Positions 49,633-62,217 of a stretch of 64,000 nucleotides of DNA are shown here, piece after piece. Position numbers and translations under genes: made by a program. Each line of letters opens with the position of its first letter. The first letter of the stretch is position 1. Under the pieces are notes generated by a model. That model saw only the letters and a program-made list of their open reading frames with translations, ran no database searches and was not told the DNA's origin. Source of the DNA: Burhinus oedicnemus (Eukaryota > Chordata > Aves > Charadriiformes > Burhinidae); contig VFFE01007486.1 of NCBI GenBank assembly GCA_008921705.1, positions 320,217-384,216 on the forward strand, written 5' to 3'.

Positions 49633-51729
49633 GCAAGAGCATTTGAGTTTCTTATTGAAGTGGCTCAACATTTTAAGATAGAACTGTTGGCTTTGGGTAG
49701 CTTTCTGAAACCCCATGGACTAAGTCAAAAAGTTTGCTAGCAAGATTTGTGTGAAAAGAAAGTCCTTACACTGTGAGTTCTCAAAGCTGAGCTTCTGCTG
49801 TGTTTGTAACACGTGAACCTTTTTGTGTACATTGGGTGGAGTGAAAGTCCATTCTTTTGTAAATATATCCATCAGATTTGCACAGCTGCTAGTAAGGCAC
49901 TGGCAGGTGTTGACTATAGGAAACAGAGCTTCCTGATAAACTGCATTATTCGTTAGTATTTTTCCAATACGCTTCTGATGTGAAAGCTGTAAAGAGTTGA
50001 ATTTCTCTTGAGATAATAATTTACAATTAAATGGAGACTGGGTGATCAGGCTTGACACAATGTTGTCAACATGAAATCAAGGGTGGGGGCAGTACATTTG
50101 CATTTGCTGTCTTTGTAGAGTGACATTATGCTAACAGCATGGAGCTGCCTCACTCCCCTTGGAGCACAAAGAAACTCCACAGTTGCAATTCTGAAATGCT
50201 TCTCGAAGAGGTGAAGATTACACCTGCTCCATGTTGTCTCCAAACTGCTTCTGTGCTAGAATAGCCTCTGGCTCTGCCTAGTGCTTGAGCTGCAGTTCCA
50301 CATGGATGTGTTACGGGATTAATGAACTCCTAAATCTCTGTGACTGCTTAAATTCTCATAAGTAAACCATTTTCCCATAACTCAGATTGATTAAAAGGAT
50401 AGGACGCAGAGTTTAGTCTTTCATGAACACAACTGATATAATTTGTCAGCTTGCATTATTACTGTTCTTTGTTTACAAAATGGAAACACAGAGGAGAAAT
50501 TTCGTATCAAGTTTTCCCAAAGTCCTATCTCACTTGAGCAACACAAAGTCTGTGACTTCACGTGGTTTTGTCTGTATAGAACATATGGATGTCAAAACTG
50601 ACTGCTCACATGCAAAAGTGAGTAATTGCTGTATGATTTATAGATGTCTGTGGATAATTTGATAGATGTATAAATTTATACATTTTTCTCACAGGTGTGT
50701 ATCTTGTTAGAAAGGTGCTAAAGTTCTTCTCCAGGTGATAGAGAATTATCAACTGAACACGTTAATGAATTGTACTTTTGTCTAAAGTAATTTCTACATC
50801 TCTGTGTAGTATCCACAGTGATAAAGTCTTAGATCGGAGAAATAACTACCCTCCTTGTGAACAGCGGTTGTTCCTTGAGCAATGCATGAGTGTTAGATTA
50901 ATCTGGTAAAAAGGACAGAAAGAGACGAAGTGTAAAAGGAAAAATACAGTGCCTAAGGACATATTATATATGTAGAGGACTTAAAAACCAAACTGGGAAC
51001 ATCAGCCCTCAGTGTCACTCTGACATCCATGCAGAGGAGGTTCATTGATAGGAAAGGCTCCTTTTAGTGCAGGTGCAGAGCTGATTTGGCTGTGTGTATT
51101 GTGGAGGATTACAAATAACTGTAAGACCTGAACATGGAAATAATGCTGAGCTGAGAGGCTGTAAAATGTGTGATGAGAAAAACATTTGCTTTTCATTCTG
51201 TTCTCCGTCATCAGTGGAAAAAAAAATACTTTCAGTTCTTGAAGGAAAACACTTCCCTTTCCGTGGGAAGTGCCAGAGCAGGAGTGTGTGCCTTCAAAAG
51301 CAGCAGGATTTGGACTGTACCCAGCAAGCAGTTGCAGTCAGGGAAGGAAGAAAGGAAACTGCTAATCCGCAGGAAAAACCTCATCCTTTTCTTGAAGAGA
51401 ATCCTGTTTGTTCTGTCCGAAGGGGCAGGAACAGCATAGCGAGAAAATGAGGTTGAACTTCTCTATCCACTATGGAAAAAATATGCTGAAACATGAGCTT
51501 TTCCCTCTTACCCATAGTTCTCCTTTTCAAATATTTTTTCTGAATAGAGGATGAACTGGTTCCTCACTTGTGTGTTCCCATCTGAAAAGGGAAAGAGGAC
51601 TTTGAGATTATATTATAGTGCTTTCTATAATTGCTTGCTAGAAACTAACACAAAAGGGAAGTGTGAACATGTTTTCAGGAGCTAGCAAAGTATAATGAGA
51701 AGGAGAAGCCTTTTCTTCTGCTTATTATT
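49633..51729. other. unrecognised non-coding sequence
   Basis: Open frames at or below 118 codons (plus 51094-51450; minus 49720-50058), none recognised. Confidence 0.5.
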
Positions 51730-52340
51730 TATATTATCAGCACCAAAGAGCTCTAAGTCATAAACCAGGACCACATGGGGAGACTGTGATTCAAATAAAA
51801 GATAAGAGACAACACATGGATCCAGACTGCTAAAGGAGCACAAGGAAACAATGAGGCAATGTTGGTCAGTATGAGAGAAAGCATCTCAGTGCATTATTAG
51901 CTTAAATATTTTCTCATGTTTTTTTGTAGACATCACAGCAAGGGAGTTTTAATGAGGGATTTGAGGGAAGATAATGAGGTTGTGTGGCAGATGCTTGGAA
52001 AAAATTCACAGAGGAGCTTGTTTAAAAATATCTGACAAATGGGTGACGGAAGCCAACATTATGGTCTAACTGGAGACAGATCTCACTGGAGATGATAGGT
52101 AGGATAAAAATGAGAAACAATTTGAAGAGGAAGGCAAATAGCTTATATCTGATTCTTTAGAAAATCATCAACAGGCGTTGGTCAAAGAGGCTGACACCTT
52201 TGCTCTATTGGATTCTGTGTGAGGGGATCAGAGTTCACCAGAGCAACAGATGTTATGATGGTGGAGATTTGAGGTGGGTTATGCCAGACTGGACAAGACC
52301 TTTGGCTTTGTGGGTGAATATGAACGGGCATTCATTAAAG
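51730..52340 (+). mobile_element. probable ancient amniote interspersed repeat
   Basis: Successive blocks AGAGCTCTAAGTCATAAACC, AGGACCACATGGGGAGACTG, TGTTGGTCAGTATGAGAGAA, TTTTTTTGTAGACATCACAG, AAGGGAGTTTTAATGAGGG, ATTTGAGGGAAGATAATGAG, GCTTGTTTAAAAATATCTG and GGAGATGATAGGTAGG follow the order of a repeat I remember as abundant in turtle and crocodilian genomes, where they read like TTTGTAGGCATCACAGCAAA, GAGGGATTTGAAGGAGGATAATGAGG and GCTTGTTTGAAAATTTAACA. I cannot name its class securely. It seems to continue more weakly to about 52340. The strand follows the remembered orientation only. Confidence 0.4.
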
Positions 52341-53130
52341 ATGCTCTGCAGAAACATCTACAAAATTTAAACTGAAGTGTATCACATAGGACATTGACTT
52401 GTTTACAAAGGAGATTATGATCTCAATTTCTAGAGGCAAGTGAGAGAAGTTTTTATAGGTAAAAAGGCAGCACTGACTGGTGTTGAGAGGAAGTTGTATC
52501 AGTGGTGCAGTCTGTCCCTCTTTTCTAATGTGGAAAACTAAGAATCTTTTGTCTGAATGAGAGCAATAAAAGAAACTAAAAAATAATACACATGCTTGTG
52601 CTTGCATGCAAAAATACAGTGTCAGTAGTCAGAGTGACAGAAACTCACTTCTGTCCATTTTTGTTGGACAGGTACTTATGCCATCCCATTAAATTTTTTC
52701 AAAAGCTTTAGCTGGTTACTTTGAATTTTATATAATCCTCACCATTAAAAGTTCTGTTGCAAGAACGGCTATATCAAAATGCTTGCAAAAAGAGGTTAAG
52801 TTCCCTGAAAATCAGGAGTTTAATACAGATGATCAAGGCAATTACTTCATGCCACAGTTGAGACCAGGTAGTTAATGGGAGATTTGGGAAAAACTAGTGC
52901 ACACAATAGATTTCTTTTTTAGCTTATATAGGAGAAGGCGGCAAATATGTATTCTTTGTGGGAAGCCTAAACCTATAGAAAGAGTCAACATGGGAGAAGG
53001 CATGCTGAGCTGTTTTGTGAAGTGATTTTAAAGTACATTGCATGAGAAGTCCATAAAAGTAGCAGGAGTAAGTAACTAGCATAATTAATGGACAGAACTT
53101 CTAGACGTTAAATTAATGATTTGCCTTAAC
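52341..53130. other. unrecognised non-coding sequence
   Basis: Nothing recognised; may contain more of the ancient repeat to the left. Confidence 0.4.
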
Positions 53131-53153
53131 ATTCACAAGAGAGTGGGTGACAG

Positions 53154-53310
53154 ATGCTTGAAATGGTTGTAAATTTCCTACGAGAGAAAGAAGAAATGCT
53201 AAGGGAAATCAAGACCACACCTGAACAGATGATTGGGATATTAGAGTGTCTAAAGACTAGTAAAGCTCCAGGGGCAGATGGAGTCTGTCCTGGAGATGAG
53301 AAACACAAGA
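53154..53310 (+). pseudogene. possible LINE reverse transcriptase scrap
   Basis: A plus-strand frame reads VNFLREKEEMLREIKTTPEQ and then MIGILECLKTSKAPGADGVC. The second part has the shape of the conserved block before RT motif 1 of non-LTR elements (hydrophobic-x-x-LKxxKAPGxDGIxP). The expected continuation (LK and the YRPI block) is not recognisable, so the match is one block only. It could be a relic of an L2- or CR1-like element, perhaps connected with the ancient repeat at 51.7-52.3 kb, or chance. Confidence 0.35.
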
Positions 53311-56300
53311 ACCTGAGCAGGTATAGGCAAAATCATATTATAATAGAGGGAGGATGTTGGTGGACTTAGAAGTGGTGACTAGAAATGGGGAGACAGGAAA
53401 TTACTGATATTTAAGCATTACTTCTGCTCTTGGGGATAGTGACAGCTAAACATTCCCTTTCAGAAAGGTATTATTTGGTTACAGGCGGAACTCACTCAGG
53501 AAAGGAAGACATTTAATTATTTTAAATAGTGGTCTACCTCAATTAGATTAGAAGTTAACTAGGGAGAGGGGGACAGGGATGTAAGTGCTGGTGATTTTAA
53601 GAACCTTTATCTATAGCACATTCTAAAACACAGACCAGAAATTTGAAAGCTTTTCTAGCTGGCCAACATCTCTTTGTATGTATATGTCCCTGGGACTTTT
53701 CAGAGCTGGTCATTCCTTGCAATATGTTCTGAGGGTTCAGTGGCACCAAGAAGGCTCTGCACACATCAGACCCACAGTACAGGTGGTGCCAGTTTGGGTT
53801 AAATATTGGTCAGCGTCAACTGCAGCAACCACTGAAAAGTTCAGCTTATTTGGACAATGGAAGATGATTAGCTTCAGGAGATGAAAGAATCCTGGAGGTA
53901 GTAGGTAACGGCAAACACAAATGAAGGCAAATTACTTCAGCCATTTTGCGAGGATGAGCGTAATGGTAATTTTCATTTACTAGAGCAACACAAAGAAGGA
54001 GAAGCATAGGTGAGTAAAATGATAAGTAATGATTTGCAGCTGTGAAGAATTTGGCATTATAATACAAGTGAGCAAAATAATTCATACTTGCCTGGCATAG
54101 CTCAAGAAGATGGTTTGGTGAACTGGTTTATATCTACCAGGTAGAAAAATGTAAGAGAATTGTAGGAGGAACAAGAGAAAAAAATATATAAATGACTAAT
54201 CACCCATAGTCACATGCAAATCACCGTTAATCAGGAGGATGATCTAGATGAATGAATGGTAGGCATATAACTAATTTTTCTATGATGTAATGCATAATAG
54301 CAGCAAACAAAACAAGCAACATCAAGGATACATAAATACAGTTATTGAATATAAATTATTTTAACATGCTGTAAAAGACCACGAAATCTGTGATGCAAAG
54401 CTCTCCATTGTCTTTGTCATTTAAAATCTTTAATTAATATCTTCATACAGAGAGAATATCCATATAAAAATACATGGGCTAATAATTCTGCAAAGGAAAA
54501 CATATGGATCTGTGTTTATTGTAGCCACAGTGTTTATTTTTAAAACGAAAATAAGAATATATGTTTGCCATTGCTTAGGACAACAATCAGTTAAAAAACT
54601 TGGTGATGAACAAAATGCTGTTTGTTCCATACTTAATTTGTCCTTGACCTGCTCTATTTAAATATAAAACTGGATATTATAATCTATCAACTGTGGTATG
54701 TCTGTGATCACATTCCCTGAGTTTCTCTTGTCTAGTGGAAATGTCAAGATTGTACTTTTTGTCTCTGTTTTTCTAGTACAAAACCTCTCTACAAGACCCA
54801 CACTTCTTAACACTGCTGATTAATGACTTAAAACTAAAGTCTATTGAAGTTAATGGAAAGACTTTGTTGTCTTTTTGATCAATCCATCTGTTCTCTGGCA
54901 TTTTGGACTTGTGGCTTTTCCATTCAGTAAGAAATGATTTCAACTATTTCCTCTTTATAGAACAAGGGAGATTTACTTTTAATCAGACTACACCAGTGAA
55001 GAATTTGTTTCTCAGAAGACACAAACCCAGTATTCAGAGTCAAAGATTTTGAGGAGTCTTGGGCAGGAGGAAATACCTCGCTAGATGCCTCAGAGAATTT
55101 GTGAGAGAGCAAGCTGAAAGATCTTGCTTCATTTTCTGTTTCATGGTTCTGGAATTTGAAGGACTAAACTGGGAGGCTATAGACTTTCCCAGGGAGGACT
55201 GATCATATATCACAAAACCTGAAAGCTACAGAGTCAGTGGAAACCACTAGAGAGATTACTTCATATTGTTTCTTAGTGATGAATAACAGGCTGGAAATGC
55301 TGTGGTGAGTTGGTGGTGAGAGTGCAAAAAGTCTCCCCATTCATGAAGAAGCACATTCTTCCCAGAGAAAAAACTGGTAAAAGTCTGCTACCTTGCCATC
55401 CCTTAATGTTTCTGGCATAAGCATTTCTGCTTCTGCTACTGCATAGCTGCAGTAACTTCCTAGACTAAGCAGATACTTTTTGCCATCCCATTGTCATTGC
55501 AAACATTAACTGATCACTGATGCCAGATCTTCATCCTTTAAATCCTCCATGTCAGACCTGCTTAGTTTGCTGACAAAAAGGCATTTCCCCATTCAGTACT
55601 GTGAAGTCAATAAAAATGTAGCTGTGGCAGAGAAAGGTGCGTTCTCTTCTCCCTGATGTGCCATAATCATCAAAATGTAAGCTAAGATACAATTCCAGCA
55701 ATAACGTTGCACATAATAGTTGATGTATGAAGCAGAAAGAACATAGTTAATTTGCAGATGTGAATTTGAGCTTTCATGTCCATCAGACAGGAAAATCTGG
55801 TTTTTAATGAAGACTGAGAACATTTTAAATGGAAGCCACTGATGGAAATACATATGGAATGTGAAAAAGTGCTTGTGTGGTCAATTTTCTATCCAGGTGA
55901 ATCATCTTATTTCTTCCAGATGGCTTTACTGGGACTTTGTATTCATTTCCTTGATGCTCTTCCTTGTACATTCCTCTGACTGTAAATTTTCTCACAGTTT
56001 CTTGTTTTTACAGACATACTCTATTTCTTGCTGTGCAAGAAATGGCACCTCTTTAATGACGTAATATAAGGGTTACCATCCAAAAGAAAAAAATGTGTAA
56101 CACTTTCATTGTGATGTTACATTTTTTCTCTAGTCAGTGTTACTGCATGGGTCTCTCCTCATAGAAATAGCTCTTCAGGACAACATTTAAACACTAAATT
56201 TAGTCTTTGATTTTAAGATCTGTTCAAGAACTGTATCTTAAACTTCATCCCTGCTGGCCAGCTGGTGTGAGTTTAGGATGTAGAAAGCTTATTGCACTGG

Positions 56301-59300
56301 ATGTTAAGGTGTGATCTTGGATATTCTGTAATAAAAATCTGTGCTCTTGCTTTTTCCCTGTGATAGCTTTTTGCTTTATGCACAAGTGACCTTGACCTAC
56401 CTTGAATTTACTACATGCTAAGGGCAGGCATGTGGGCTCTTACTACAGAGCAGCTGACATACAGTATCTGAATTCTTTATGAGTACTTGTTTAAGTATCA
56501 GTGTGAGCACAGTAGATACACAGCTGGGAGTGCACCTCGCATATGGCCACATTTCATTGTAAGTTAGATATTTGTACCAAGATGCGCCATAGTATCTTCA
56601 GCTGGTACTTTGCTCTTAGCAGATGGCAGGACCGAGCCCTGGCTGACTGGCTTTGCTACCCTGATACCACCTTCCTTCACATTTTTCAGAATAGGCTATT
56701 CTTGGAGGTTAAAGAGGATATTTTTAAATGTTGTTGTCCAGCAGCAATAGATTTCAGAATGGAGTAGGCTGAGAATTTCTTGGCAAAGCTCTTCTTTATC
56801 AAGACTAGAGGGTATTCACAGAAACTGGCTTGGTGAGTTTGAGTTTAAAGTCTTCTTAAACACATTTGTTTGGTTCAGAAGGAACTTCTTTATCACAAAC
56901 AAATGGAAGAGGAAAACTTTTGGGTGCAGGGCCAGGTGATGGTGATATGCCCATCTCCATTTACACAGTTGGTTATTTTTTGTTCTTGCAGTATAAATCT
57001 ACTTAAATGTTGGCCATAAACCTTGGCTGCATTTTAATATTGGCTGTGTACTTGTGATCTTTCTCTACTGATGCTTAAAAAGGGCATTGACTCTTCCTTT
57101 TATTTGATTTCTGTCTGCAGTTATAAAATTAATCTCCCAGCCTCATGCTGCAATGAGCTGTGTCAGTGGAAGAGAGATAAGTTTCATTTTTTTTTGCCTT
57201 AAAACTTCTTCCAAAGTTACAAGGAGTTTAGCACATTTACTTTCTCTTTTCAATTTTAACAAAGCCCTTGTCTTTTTTCTGCATTTCTATTTTATCCATG
57301 TCATTTTGGTTCTTTTGTTTTATACTTCACATTTTTTCCACACTCTTTTTTTCTTCCCTTCAAGCCTAGTTTATAGTCTCTGACAGGATTCTTTCTATGC
57401 TATCTGCCAAAACATCTGTTCCTTTTCTGAATAAAAAGCTTGCTTCTCCAGAAAGTGTCACACGGGTCCACACCAACTATAAACCTTCATTTCTCTCTGC
57501 AACTTTGCCAATGATGGACCAGCACTGGGAAGCTTTGTGTTCTTGTCTGTCTTGTCTCATTTTTCATTATGCCCAACTCAGGTAGTTTATTGGGCAAGAA
57601 AAATTGCATCATTTGGATTTCAATATACACATTTCCTTTCAAAATATGCTATTAGTTATTTGTACTTTCTATTTTTAATCTTACAATTATTTCCTGAATT
57701 TCTAATCAAAGCAGATATTTATTAGCTTAAAATTGATTCCACTTAAACAGATGCTTTTGCCTGTTCTTTTCTGCTAGGACCACATTTGTATTAATACCCT
57801 TACCAAAAATGCAACGTAACTGTCCTTGATTCTTCTTGGATTGATTTTTGTTGATGCTACAATTTTACAGTCAAAGTGGCATTCCGAGCAATTTTGGGTT
57901 CCCCTGAGGAAGTTGTGTAACTTTCAGTACTTTGGTTTTGCCATTTATAATTTTTAATGATTATAATAATTCTTATGTAGTAGACAGACTTGATTCTGTT
58001 GTAAAGTTCTTTGACATCTTTAAGGAAAAGTGCTGTACTTGAACAGGATATTATTTTTATATTGTGTTCCCACAGAATAACAAAATTCATGTCAATAAAT
58101 ATTTTTCATGTTACATTTTATAAGTGTACTAGCAATGAATCATTTAAATATTTTCCCCAAATATGGAAAGCAATATTTATTTTTTTCTATGTTGCAAAGT
58201 TAAGGAAAAAAGTGGTTTTCATATGTGTTTGTCTGTCTATAACCTCCTGTTGACATGTTTCTGAGATCATTATCTTTTGACTATATTAACAACTAAGAAG
58301 AAGAGGGTTTGCTGGTGAATGTTTTTAAGTTCCTGCAAACATCTGGGCCTTAGTGCGGTAAATAATATGAGAGAACAATGGATAGAAACTTCCCCCTGGA
58401 GTAACTGTAGCTGTTTCACTATTTCAGTCCCCTGAAGTTTTAATTAATTTTCACAGAAATGAATGACAATTTATGTATTTTAATCTGCCAGAAGTTTCTT
58501 CATCTTCTTCCCAGGAAAACTGTATTTGCATTGTAAGTTTTGTAGCAGTTACTTAGGGGTTTCCAGTGTCAATCTGGGATGGGAAACCTGCATTCTGCTC
58601 CGTTGTTCGCTCTCTCTGCTAGACACAAAGGGAGTTTCTCCAGGTGGCAGAGATTTGATAAACGCTGGGAAGCTGTGTAAAGAGAATTGCTAAGGAAATT
58701 GAATTCAACCCCTCTCCATGCCTGGATCCCTGCTAGAACAGGTGGCCTGGCATACTGGCCACAAGTTCCTGTTGACTGAGTCCATCCAATACCTCAGTGC
58801 CCTCGTGCAGGGGATTTGTTTGTGGAAGCTGGCAAGCTGCCTTCCTGGAGGAGCTGCAGCAACAGGAGGAGGGCTGGGAATGGCTCAAAAGTCCCGAGTC
58901 TTTTTGTGGCTCATGCTGTGTTTTGCTGGTTCTTTGAAGTGCTTAAGAGAGATTGGTGTGTGATTTGTTATATGAAAGTTTGAAAATTCCTAGTCAAGGA
59001 AATATTTCCAACTCAACACAAAATGCACTTTCTCAGTCGGCTTTCTGTGGGGACTCGTGTGTGTCTCTTGCTGAGATCTTAGGGCAAGAGACTCCACTAA
59101 AGTGCAGTCAACTCATACTCTAAATTGTTTTTATTTGTATGCTAGAAAACCAGTGCTCTCTTTTTGTCCCTTGAGGTGCAACCTGAGTGGCTGGTAACCC
59201 ATCAAACTGGAAGGTAACTTTCCATATGTCCCTTTGTATGAACGACCTAGTGCCTGCCAAAGTCATCGTGCAACTGGATTCATGAAGCCTGAACTCAGTT

Positions 59301-59566
59301 CATACAGGAAATTACTTACTCCAGTGAACACATGCAGCTACTGTGATTTGTATTTACTTTGGAAGATTTACATTTTTCAATGGATAAAAATGAAGAAAAT
59401 TAGGGTTCTGCCAATACCATGCAACAAATACAGTGCAGACCTCTGAGCTAGAATGGTGCAAGCCATCTCCTGAACCAGAAAACATAGAGCTGCATCAGCT
59501 CAGCACAATGCCCTAGTTAATAAGCTCTGCTAATAGGTGAATCTAATTAATTTCTGCACAGCATCA
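53311..59566. other. long AT-rich non-coding stretch
   Basis: No gene or clear repeat. Near 54836-54870 the near-palindromic AAAGTCTATTGAAGTTAATG followed by GAAAGACTTTG recalls the amniote repeat motif CATTGAAGTCAATGG, but it is too short to call. A GC-richer patch at 58700-58960 holds an 81-codon frame with no recognised domain. Confidence 0.5.
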
Positions 59567-60338
59567 TGTCACAGAATCACAGAGTCACCAGGGTTGGAAG
59601 GGGCCTCTGGAGATCATCTAGTCCAACACCCCTGCCAAAGCAGGTTCACCTAGAAGAGGTTGGACAGGAATGCATGCATCCAGGCAGGATTTCAATGTCT
59701 CCAGAGTCAGAGACTCCACTAGATGTCTGGGCAGCCTATTCCGGTGCTTTGTCACCCTCAAAGAAATGAAGTTTTTCCTCATGTTGAGATGGAATTTCCT
59801 GTGTTCCAGCTTGTGCCCATTGCCCCTTGTCCTGTCACTGGGCACCACTGAAAAGAGTCTGGCCCCATCCTCTTGACACCACACTTTACATACTTATAAG
59901 CACTGATGAGATCCCCTGTCAGTCTTGTCTTCTCCAGGCTAAACAGACCAAGGTTTCTCAGCCTGTCCTCGTAAGAGAGGTGCTCCGTTCCCTTGATCAT
60001 CTTTGTAGCCCTTTGCTGGACTGTCTCCAGTAGTTCCTTGCCTTTCTTGAACCAGGGAACCCAGAACTGGACACAGTACTCCAGATGTGGCCTCACCAGG
60101 GCAGAGTAGAGGGGGAGGATAACCTCCCGCGACCTGCTTGCCACACTCTTCTGGATGCACCCCAGGATGCCATTTACCATCTTGGCCACCAGGGCACATT
60201 GCTGGTTCATGGTCAACTTGTTGTCCACCAGGACTCCCAGGTCCCTCTTTGCAGAGCTGCTTTCCAGCAGGTCAGCCCCTAACCTGTACTGGTTCATGGG
60301 GTTATTCCTCCCCAGGTGCAGGACCCTACACTTGCCTG
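59567..60338 (-). mobile_element. CR1 LINE 3' fragment, antisense, about 770 bp
   Basis: The 3' end lies at the left: TGTCACAGAATCACAGAGTC, i.e. CTGTGATT octamers on the minus strand, then TCTAGTCCAACACCCCTGCC and TCACCTAGAAGAGGTTGG. Similarity continues through the ORF2 C-terminus to GGACCCTACACTTGCC at about 60333, where it stops abruptly at the 5' truncation. It is clearly the same subfamily as the CR1 at 42.8 kb, with long stretches matching base for base, but it keeps two segments that the other copy has lost (GGTGCTTTGTCACC near 59742 and ACAGTACTCC near 60075). Confidence 0.95.
59618..60338 (-). pseudogene. CR1 ORF2 C-terminal remnant
   Basis: On the minus strand one frame stays open for most of the fragment: [20 protein letters not shown], then [18 protein letters not shown], then VILPLYSALVRPHLEYCVQF, LETVQQRATKMIKGTEHL and RLRNLGLFSLEKTRLTGDLI (59779 to about 60335). 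A frameshift near 59790 moves to the final segment with [18 protein letters not shown] (59618-59790). This is the thumb and C-terminal region after RT motif C; the polymerase core and endonuclease are absent because of 5' truncation. The 234-codon frame continues upstream into unrelated sequence up to 60483 by chance. Less decayed than most elements here, but inert. Confidence 0.92.
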
Positions 60339-62113
60339 TCCACACAGTTTGTCTGCTTTGAGGAGCCTTGCTAGTATTTCTGTCTGAGATATTAATCAGA
60401 ACAATCTCAGGGCAGTAGGCTCTGCATTCCAGTTTGTAATGATGATGTGCTCTAAATATTACAGAAAAGTAAACGTAACCCATATAGAGAAGTCTTCAAC
60501 AGGCAGGTTTAATGCAGAAATGTGGTTCTAAGCTTAGTTACGAATATGATCTTAAATCTTGTAAAAAAGCAATATATATTGACATAGGCATGTAAGAAGC
60601 ATGAACCTATGTGACACACTGCAACAGTACTATGTACTGGCATTTACAGGAAAATCAATATCAGTTTAATGATATTTTAATCTGGCAGACATCATGCAGG
60701 TACAACCCCATGTTCTTCCAGTTTTAAGCTTTGGAATAAGACCGGAGTGCATGATAGACCATATTGAAACTATGTTTCTTCTCTCAGTTAATAAATGTTA
60801 GTCTGAAATATAATTGAATGTAAATTTGAAAATAACCAAGGAAAAAGATTAGATCTAGAGATAAGGAACTTAGAATCAGCTAATCAGATTCAGAAAAAAA
60901 CCTCAAAGAAAATGCTCTTCATGCTGTAGCTTGAAATTTGAGGAGGGGAAAACCTTTTGTTCATCTCTTTGCTGTATGATCCTTTTTACAATGAAATTCA
61001 ACACAAAGTGAATCTCAGCTGGTTTGGAATTATATTACCATCTGGGGGAAGATTTTGAAACAAGCCAAAACTAACAGATTTTCACCCAGCCCCTTAAGAA
61101 TTCTAATTGCCAGGAGCTGAGCATATCTTAGGAGCAAACTGACAGTGCAGTAGCGTGAGTCTGCAAGATCTTCTTGGCTGCAAGATCTTCTTGGCTGAAG
61201 ATACTTTTTGGTTCACATAGAATCACCTAGAGCTTGGCAGATATTTTTAATGTTTCTAGTTAGACAGTTTCATCTCTACTTTATCTCGAAACTATGGCCA
61301 AAGCTGTAATTAACATTGTGAAGTTTGAACATGTTCTTGATGATGTTGGTGGTTAAAACTAATGTTGAACAGAGGGGGTCAAGCTGCATGCCTCAGGGGC
61401 TCTATAGTGTACTTCAGAGTCCCTCAGTAGGGATTAGCAATTAAGTTGCTAGTTCAAATCCAGGAAAGGTCAAGAGTGATTAACACTCTTTTGTTCCATT
61501 GGTTAGTGGGAAACAGATGTAAAATGAAGTGATGATCAAAATCCAATTCCTAGTAGATATTTTACATCATAAACACCAAACTCCTAATGATCCCTTGCTG
61601 GCAATCTGATTAGAATGGTCAGTAATTGAACAGGCACAGAGACTGCCATGCAGCCCTTACTGCCATTCCCCATAATAAAAAGTACTGCCTTTTTCAGGTG
61701 GGAGGACGAGCTGGAAAACTGCAGTCTCTCTACCTAAGCTTTATGTGTTACGTTGATATGTTTGGAAATCTTTCATCCTGAGCAATATTAAATCATATTT
61801 TTGGCTGCAAATATAGCTGAAGCTTATTTTAAGTGCTCTGAATGCAGAAGAACCTGCAATTTAAAACTGACAGTTTTTTGATAATTTTAAATACATGTGG
61901 TTGATTCTCAACTGGATTAATCTGACATGGATCTGCTGAAAAATTAATTAAGTGGTTGCCAATGAAGCTGGCAAAGGGTCTGATTCTGCATTACTCAAAG
62001 TACAAGATCATACTTGAAAATGCAGGAGTAGTTTTAGAGAAAATATATCATAGCTAAATTATATGCATTATGCATACAGCCCCTGCCCTTCTTCTACTTC
62101 TTGGGCACAAAAC
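60339..62113. other. unrecognised non-coding sequence
   Basis: Contains a 17-bp tandem duplication at 61161-61194 (see separate entry). No gene recognised. Confidence 0.5.
61161..61194 (+). repeat. perfect 17-bp tandem duplication
   Basis: CTGCAAGATCTTCTTGG occurs twice head to tail with no differences, suggesting a recent local duplication. Confidence 0.9.
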
Positions 62114-62217
62114 AGGTTAGAGTTAGGGTTAGGTGAGAGGTTGATTGTTAGGGGCTTAGAATGAGGAGTCAGGGTTTCGGGTTGGGGCTTAGGCTTCAGG
62201 CATTTGGTTAGGGTTAC
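62114..62217 (+). repeat. degenerate interstitial telomere-like repeat (TTAGGG)
   Basis: Over about 100 bp there are AGTTAGGGTTAGGTG (62121), TTGTTAGGGGCTTAG (about 62146), CAGGGTTTCGGGTTGGGGCTT (about 62170) and GGTTAGGGTTAC (62206), i.e. many intact or one-off TTAGGG hexamers in one orientation and GT-rich filler. This is the vertebrate telomere unit, found here as a short interstitial patch. Only two places have consecutive hexamers, so it is either an old, eroded insertion or a GGGTTNG-type simple repeat. Confidence 0.6.

Noticed and set aside
54836..54895. Near-palindrome resembling the amniote CATTGAAGTCAATGG repeat
   Set aside because: One imperfect motif pair is not enough to assign a family.
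59779..60483. A 234-codon frame taken as a gene
   Set aside because: The C-terminal three quarters is CR1 ORF2; the N-terminal part beyond 60338 is unrelated flanking sequence that happens to be open.
61430..61475. tRNA-like B box (AGTTCAAATCCAGG)
   Set aside because: No matching A box, acceptor stem or cloverleaf can be drawn upstream.
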